From: Hirsutella rhossiliensis
Taxonomy: Eukaryota > Ascomycota > Sordariomycetes > Hypocreales > Ophiocordycipitaceae
NCBI RefSeq assembly: GCF_020360975.1
Contig: NW_025408678.1
Coordinates: forward strand, 1,054,001 to 1,118,000
Direction of reading: 5' to 3'
DNA length: 64,000 nt
Position 1 is the stretch's first letter. Every line of letters starts with the position of its first letter. A program made the position numbers and the translations under genes. Of the stretch, positions 57,650 through 64,000 are shown piece after piece. The notes under the pieces were generated by a model. The model saw only the letters and a list, made by a program, of their open reading frames with translations, searched no databases and was not told the origin of the DNA.

Positions 57650-60600
57650 TACTAACCTTATTTTCTTATATCTAGTCTTTATTTAGCTTTATATTCTTAA
57701 TTATTATTAACTTTAATTTTTTCCTATAGTTTAGCGTTTTATAGCGCTAGTTTTAATAATAAGATATAAAATATTAGGTATATCTATATTATTATTAGTA
57801 GCGAAAGTTTATAGTTAACTTTTAAAATAGTTTTCTTAACCTTAAATAGTCTAAGTTTCTTAAAATCTAATTTATTACTTAGTCGTTTTATTTTAATATT
57901 TCGTCGTATAAAGTAGACTATATCTCCCTCTTAAATAATTAGTCCTTATAATCTTTTCTAATTATAGTAAGTAGATATTTATTCTTTAACGAATTAAAGT
58001 TCTTATTATATTTCTTTATATAATTCTTATAGCTAATCTACTTATAGTATCGCTCGTTTTACTTATAGTCCTTATTAAGTAACCTTAAATACTTCTAAGT
58101 TATATTTATAATTAGTATATACTAGTAAAAGCTTAGTTATTTCTATAACTAAGCTATTATAAGCTAGTTACGCTATTAGTAGCTATTTAACTTAATCGTT
58201 TTATTCGTAGCTAATATAGTATCGTAAATATTATTTAAGCGTTTAGTAAAGTCGTTCTATTTATCTATCTATTTATAAGTAATAAGCTATACTAAGCTTA
58301 TATTTCGTCCTTAATTATACTATAAGAGCTTACTAAAATTTAGCTATAAACGTACTTCCTTTATTAAAGATAATCTTATTTAGTAGTCTATAATTACTAA
58401 TAATTATTTATAGGAATATATATACTAGCTCTTTTATATTACTTACTTCTTTATATAGTAGAAAGTATTTATACTTCGTTAATCTATCGGTAATAAGGAA
58501 TATACTATTATACTTAATATTAGTTATAAGTTCTTTTAATAGTAGTAGCTTTATAATATAGTCGAAAGCTATTAAATCCTATAGTTTCTCTAGTACTAGT
58601 AGCGGTTATAATTCTCTATATAGTTTATATCGTTTAGCTTTACTTTATATATAAAGTTTATATTCTTTAATAACTTATTATACTACTTCTTTAAGCTATA
58701 GGAAATTATATTATCGTTTAATCCGTTTTATTATTCTTTAGATTCCTTAGTATCTATATATTAGATATTTATATATATCTTATATAACTTTATCTTATAA
58801 TTCTAGTAGTATCTAGATTTTATTTTTATATATTAGAACTTCTAAATATCCTATATTATATCCTTTTAGTACTTTATATTCTTTTATTTATTTTAGGATC
58901 TTCTAGTATATTAAGTGGTTAGGTTATACTTTAAATATTATATTTAGCTATCGTTACTAGTAGTTCCTATTTTCGTTAATTTCTAGGAGCTATCCTTTCG
59001 CTATAGGTACTCCTATATTATAGTTACTTCGTTAACTAAGGGTATTAGCTCGACCGTTTTCTATTCCTTTTCTATAGATTATTTTATAGTTAAATTCTAA
59101 TAAGTATTCGGCCTATTAGATCTATCGTCCGTTTAACTATTATATTATTATAATATATAAGATATTCTTATAATCTATATAGACCTTAACTTTATATTTA
59201 CTTCTAAGAAGGTAGTATCGAAATTCCTTAAAAGCTTAAATAATTATAAGGAATTCTTTATTATAAATAAGGTAATTAAGTTCTACGCTATATAGCTTCT
59301 TTAAGTAAAATATAATTAGTTATAGTCTTTCTTTATTATCTTTTTATCCGATTTATACTCTTAGAGTAAAGTCTAATATATCGGTTTTAAGTTTAATTTA
59401 TCGTTTTAGATTAAAGGTAATTAAGACTAGTTCTTATATAATTATAGTTTTAATATATTCGAAAGCTTCGTTAGCTTTATTATCTTATATAAATTCTTTT
59501 TCCTTCTTTATTAAGTTATATAGTAGTACTATAATCTTTTTAAAATCTTTAATAAATTGTTAGTAGTAATTTATAAATCCTAGGAAACTTTATACGTCCT
59601 TAATATTCTTTAGCGTTAGCTATTCTTTAACTAAGTTAATCTTATCTTATTATATTTATATCTCTCTTAATAAGATCGTATATCTAAGGAAGTCTACTTC
59701 CTATATATAGAACTTACTTTTCTTTAGTTTAACTAGTAATTTTATATTTTAAAGTATATAGAGTGCCTTATAAACGTATTCCTTATATTCTTCTAGGGTA
59801 TCTATAAAGATAAAGATATTATCTAAGTATACTACTATAAAGATATTTAAGTATTTATATAGGATATTATTAATTATCTATTAAAAGGTAGCTAGTATAT
59901 TTATAAGTCTAAATAGTATTACTAGATATTCGAATAGTCCGAATTTCGTTTTAAAGGCTATTATCTATTTATATCCCTTTTTTATATATATTAAGTTATA
60001 GGCGCCTTTAAGGTTAAGGGCTATAAACTATTTTTTACTATCTAGTCGATCTTATAGTTCCGATATAAGCGGTAATAGTATTTAGTCCTTTATTATAATA
60101 TCGTTTAAGCGTCTATAGTCGATAACTAGTTATAGCTTACTATTTTTCTTTAAAATAAATATAACTAGGTAGCCTACTTTAGATATTAACGTTTATATAT
60201 CTCCTTTTTATAGATTCTCGTTAAGATAGTCGCGTAGCGTTTATAGTTACTTTTCGTTTAAGTTATAGATCTTATAAAATATTAGCGTTATTTTATCCTT
60301 AAGATAAATTTTATAGTCCTATTAGCTATATTTAGGTAACCCTATCTTAAGTTCTTTCTTAAAGAGTTTATTATATTTCTAGTATTCCTAGAGGATATTT
60401 TTTATTTTATCTTATAGGCTTTATTCTTTCTTTTAAGAGCTAGTTTCTCTTAACTTAAGCTCTTTATTAATTTATTTAAGGTCTTTCCTTAAAGTAGTAA
60501 TAACTCTTTAGATCTTTATATTATATCCTTTATTTTATTTATATCGGATACTAAGTTATATAGCTATATTAGTTAGTATATAGGTCTTATTAGTTAATTT

Positions 60601-62300
60601 TATTATATCCGCTAGTTCGGTTACTATTTTTATTTATATTGCTAAAGCCTATAATAATTTACTTAAATAGTTATCCCTTTTATCCTATTTAGTAGCTAAA
60701 TTATTGTAAAATTTTACTTTCTTTTAAATCTACTAGTCCTAGAAACTTATATCCTTATTTTAACGTAGCTAGCTAGTTTTCTAGTTAATTAGTAGGTTGC
60801 TCTCTTATAGCTATAAAAGCCTTAATATAAGGTCGTATTTTCTAATATCTATAATATTAAAGTTAACTTATTTATTATAGCCTTAAATATTAATATTAAG
60901 GTAATTAATCTCTATATTAATAATTCTATTATTATAGTTAAAGGCCTCTCTTTTAATATTTATAAGTTTATATAGATCTTTCTTATATCTTTATATAAAT
61001 CGGTAACGATTAACGACTTTAAGTAAAACGTAATTACTTATCGCGCTATAGTTTAAAAGTATATATATATAATATCCTATAATTTAAATATCTAATACTA
61101 TTTAATCGCTATAGCTTACTATTACTATATATAGGGTCCTTAGATCTTATTATATCGTGCTAGTCTATAGCCCTTTTATAGATAGCGTACCTTGTTTTTT
61201 ACTTAGTCCTTATTCGTTTTATTTAGGTATTCTTCTTTAATTTATTATTAATATCGTTTCTTTATATTTTCGTTATATAGTATCGTATTAAGGCTTAAAA
61301 GACTAATTTCTTATAGCTAATCGAAGATTTCTTATTTCTTAACGCTATATCGTTTATATTATATTACTTTATAGTTAATTATATACTATACTTTATAATT
61401 CTATTTATTTTTATACTAAAGGTTAAGTTTTCGTTCTATATCTTTTTATTTTATATATAGTATTTCTATATTAATTCTTCCTTAGTTAAATATAGCTTAT
61501 AGCCTTTATATATATTACTAATAATCTTTTAGTATACCGTTATATCGTTTATACTATACTTATACTTTTTTATATTTATAAACTCTATAGTTTAAGTATA
61601 TATATTCGTTATAATCTTCTTTATTATATTTAATTTATTATATAAGTCTTTAAAAGATTAAGGGTTTAGATACCTTAAAGTAAGTAGCGTTATACTATTC
61701 CTTTATTTTAGTATATTTATAGATTTTATATATCTCTAAAAGATATCTCGTTAATAAACTATAATTATCGCGGTATTTAAGTAGCGTGCTATAATTAGGT
61801 TTTAATAATATAACTTAGTTATTTAGGTAGCGTTAATCGATTTTCTAGTAGTCTAGTTCTATACTTAGGTAGGGTTTTAAAAGTACTTATCCTTTAAACC
61901 TAACTAAGAAGGCATTATATTATACCTTTATCTAAAAGTATATTATATAATATAGGTAAATATATAATATTTACAAAATATACTTATAGTGCTTATAAGT
62001 AAGTAGTATTTATAGATCGTCTTTAAATTCTCCTTATAGTTACTATTCTTATTATAAAGCTATAAAGGTATTAACTATAGCGATAGCTATAGTATAATCT
62101 CCTTTATATAGTACCGGTTAATATTAAATTAATATAGCTTATTAGTTTTCTATAAAAATTTAAGGTGTTTATTAGGTTTTAATTTTAAGTATTTCTTTAA
62201 ATTCTTCGAAGTATAGAGTATATTCTTTAATTATAGTATTTTCCCTTAGTAATAAGGGTAGTAATATAAGTTCGTTCTTATCTTCCATTTCTCTAAGTAT
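57650..62300 (-). pseudogene. pol: Gypsy G4 pol, broken
   Basis: On the reverse strand: the integrase C-terminal domain at 57690-57960 (GDYVYFIRR and YPIFYILLLKPA for expected HISLLEPA), the integrase core near 58000-58900, RNase H near 59100-59480, and RT with the active site YLDNIF at 59813-59831, where the second Asp codon is AAT. Protease should lie at 61700-62300 but was not confirmed. No chromodomain is visible; the antisense ORF takes its place. Stops replace Gln and Trp. Confidence 0.78.
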
Positions 62301-63660
62301 TTCTTATTTTTTGAAGCTTATATTATTGATACTTTATTATTCCTCTTTAGATTATTATCTAAGTTTCGTAAGTATAAGGGCTACGTCCGTATCTTCTTTA
62401 TTATATTATTTATAGACTACCTATTATTATTATCGATTTTTATTTTATATATCTTCTTAGAATCGTTTACCGTTCTTCTTAATTTAGTTTTAAGAGACTT
62501 CTTTAAGATAAGGGTATTTTAGTTCTATAAATTTAACTTATTTCTATACTTTAGGATCCCTTTATTATATTATTATAAGGGCCTTCTTTAATAGCTTTAG
62601 GAACTATTTAGTACCGTTCTTATCGCTTAAGTATACTATATATTCGTCGTTATAGTATATAGTCTAACTAAGGAGTTTATACTTTAGTTCTTATCTATTA
62701 GTAGCGTTTAAGTATTTCTTACCTTCTAGGGCTAGTACTTAATAGGTTTTCTTCTCCTTATAAGGTTATCTATATTCTTTAAAGTAATATCTAGGTTTCC
62801 TATAGTTAAAATACTTTCCTTTACTTTTCTATATTATATCTAGATCTAACCTACCTAAGTTAGTTATATAGGTATAGGTAATAGGACTTTCGCGCTTCTT
62901 TTTATAGTTAGCGCGTTAGTTAAAGTTATTCTTATAAGAAGGGTTCTAGTTTCCTCTTCCTTATTTCTTTTCTTAGCGTCGCGTATACTATTTATCGTCG
63001 ATTTATACTACTATAGTAATATAGTTTAAGAGGCCGTTAGGTCGATCTTCCTTATAGAGTTCGTCCTTAACTTCTTCCCTAAGTCTATCGTAGAATCGCG
63101 ATATAAGGGGTTCGTCGTCCTATTTAAGTTTTAAGGTAACTTAATAGAGTTTAGTAGTATAGTCTAATACTAAGGTCCTTTATCGGAGTTCTTAAAGTTT
63201 CTATTTAGCTTCTTATTCTTTATCGGTTATTCTAAATACCTTAGTAATAGCTTCTTTAAATCCTTAGAAACTAGTAAAGACTTTATCTATTTCGCTATTT
63301 TATTATACTAGTTAGTTATCGAGATAGTCCCTTATAATAGGTCTAAACTAAGCGAGTACTATTTTAGATAAATAATTTCCTATATAAAGTACCTTTTTAA
63401 CTAAGTTTAAAAGTTTTATTAAGTAAAACTAATAGTAGGCCTTAAGTTAAGTAAGAAAGTCTTAAAGAGTACTATAAGTACCGTTAAATAGTCCTAGCTA
63501 TTTTAGTTTAACTACTTCTCTAAGGTCCCTAACTTATCCGTTACTTCCTCTATTCCTAAGTAACTATACCTTATATTAAAGGGCGATAATTTCGCGTATT
63601 ATATCCTAAGGCGATATAGTAGCTCTAGAGTTAGTTAATCTAGCTTACTATATAGGTATA
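62300..63660 (-). pseudogene. gag: Gypsy G4 gag
   Basis: A reverse-strand Ty3-like capsid frame at about 63030-63430, with FRPIIRDYLDN and ISRFYDRLREEVKDELY blocks, the latter typical of Ty3/Gypsy capsids. A zinc-knuckle region is expected near 62800-62950 but its ligands are mutated. Broken by stops. Confidence 0.7.
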
Positions 63661-63720
63661 TTAATAGTTACGATATTACTTAAAGTAACGCGGTATTATA
63701 CTAAATAAGAGCTTTTAATA

Positions 63721-64000
63721 TATAACGACTAGTATTATTCTTAAGGGATAAACCTATTAAGGGGTTTATATTAATAGATATAATAGGGCGTGGTCTAAGT
63801 AATAATAAGTATATTACGTTAGTAATAAGTCGGAGGTCGTAGACTATAGAATATAACTAGGTAATTAAAATTAAAAATAGAATCGTAATAAAGATCTATA
63901 TTAAAAGCTAGAGAGCTATCTATTTAAGGAGTAAAGGTAGGTAGCTATATATACCTATAAAGACTATCCTTAGATTATAGGCCTAGCTATAATCCCTAAC
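63721..64000 (-). repeat. G4 5' LTR, first 280 bp in the window
   Basis: Matches 56320-56600 base for base apart from C/T and G/A differences; the remaining 175 bp or so lie beyond the window. Confidence 0.88.

Larger units (their letters stand above)
56320..64000 (-). mobile_element. Ty3/Gypsy element E, family G4 (5' LTR runs off the window)
   Basis: A minus-strand Gypsy element with a 455-bp 3' LTR (56320-56774) and the first 280 bp of its other LTR at 63721-64000. Reading leftward: gag (63650-62300), protease, RT, RNase H, integrase, then an opposite-strand ORF and a polypurine tract (56775-56788). It was inserted into element F. The target duplication cannot be checked because the right end lies outside. 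Confidence 0.87.

Noticed and set aside
1..64000. Bacterial features such as operons, ribosome binding sites, CRISPR arrays or rho-independent terminators
   Set aside because: Retroelement content and RIP pattern identify a fungal nuclear genome; no regularly spaced repeat array is present.

Overview
The window looks like a transposon graveyard from a filamentous ascomycete that performs, or once performed, RIP (repeat-induced point mutation). CpA and TpG are nearly absent on both strands while TpA is in large excess and CpG is kept. Long open frames are broken by TAA and TAG codons where CAA, CAG or TGG would be expected. I see no host gene: every recognisable protein belongs to a retroelement. 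All coding boundaries are approximate because almost every frame is broken. Terminal repeats and target-site duplications (TSDs) could mostly be fixed to the base.

Layout. 1-6477: Ty3/Gypsy family G1 on the minus strand, cut by the window edge. 6478-6939: a lone Copia LTR. 6940-18751: a 5'-truncated plus-strand G1 copy (RNase H, integrase, chromodomain-like segment, an unknown ORF, 3' LTR). It is interrupted by Copia copy A (11095-17466), and its LTR by a 374-bp miniature LTR element (TRIM2, 18255-18628). 18752-about 54600: one minus-strand Gypsy element (G3) split by Gypsy G2 copy a (22052-29004), TRIM1 (30040-30432), a Tad1-type LINE (31274-38629) and Gypsy G2 copy b (40957-54310). G2 copy b itself carries Copia copy B (46047-52381). 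55200-56319: a plus-strand gag remnant of another element (F), cut by Gypsy G4 (56320 to beyond 64000, minus strand).

Main observations. (1) Three unrelated-looking Gypsy families (G2, G3, G4) each carry, between pol and the 3' LTR, an ORF on the strand opposite to gag-pol. It has a TATA box in front and a cysteine-cluster region; G4 adds a coiled coil. The LINE also has an antisense ORF behind its RT. (2) Two miniature LTR elements of 393 and 374 bp, with perfect 5-bp TSDs, share primer-binding and polypurine signals with the Copia family. They are probably mobilised by it in trans. TRIM1 is almost unmutated, as expected if RIP ignores repeats below about 400 bp. (3) RIP removed catalytic Asp residues of the Gypsy RTs at GATGAT. 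The Copia and LINE RTs use GACGAT and keep both Asp codons.

How the pieces fit: the Copia family probably supplied enzymes to the TRIMs, the Gypsy elements and LINE were autonomous before RIP, and the nesting order gives a relative chronology (G3 first, then C, D, LINE and TRIM1, then Copia B inside D).
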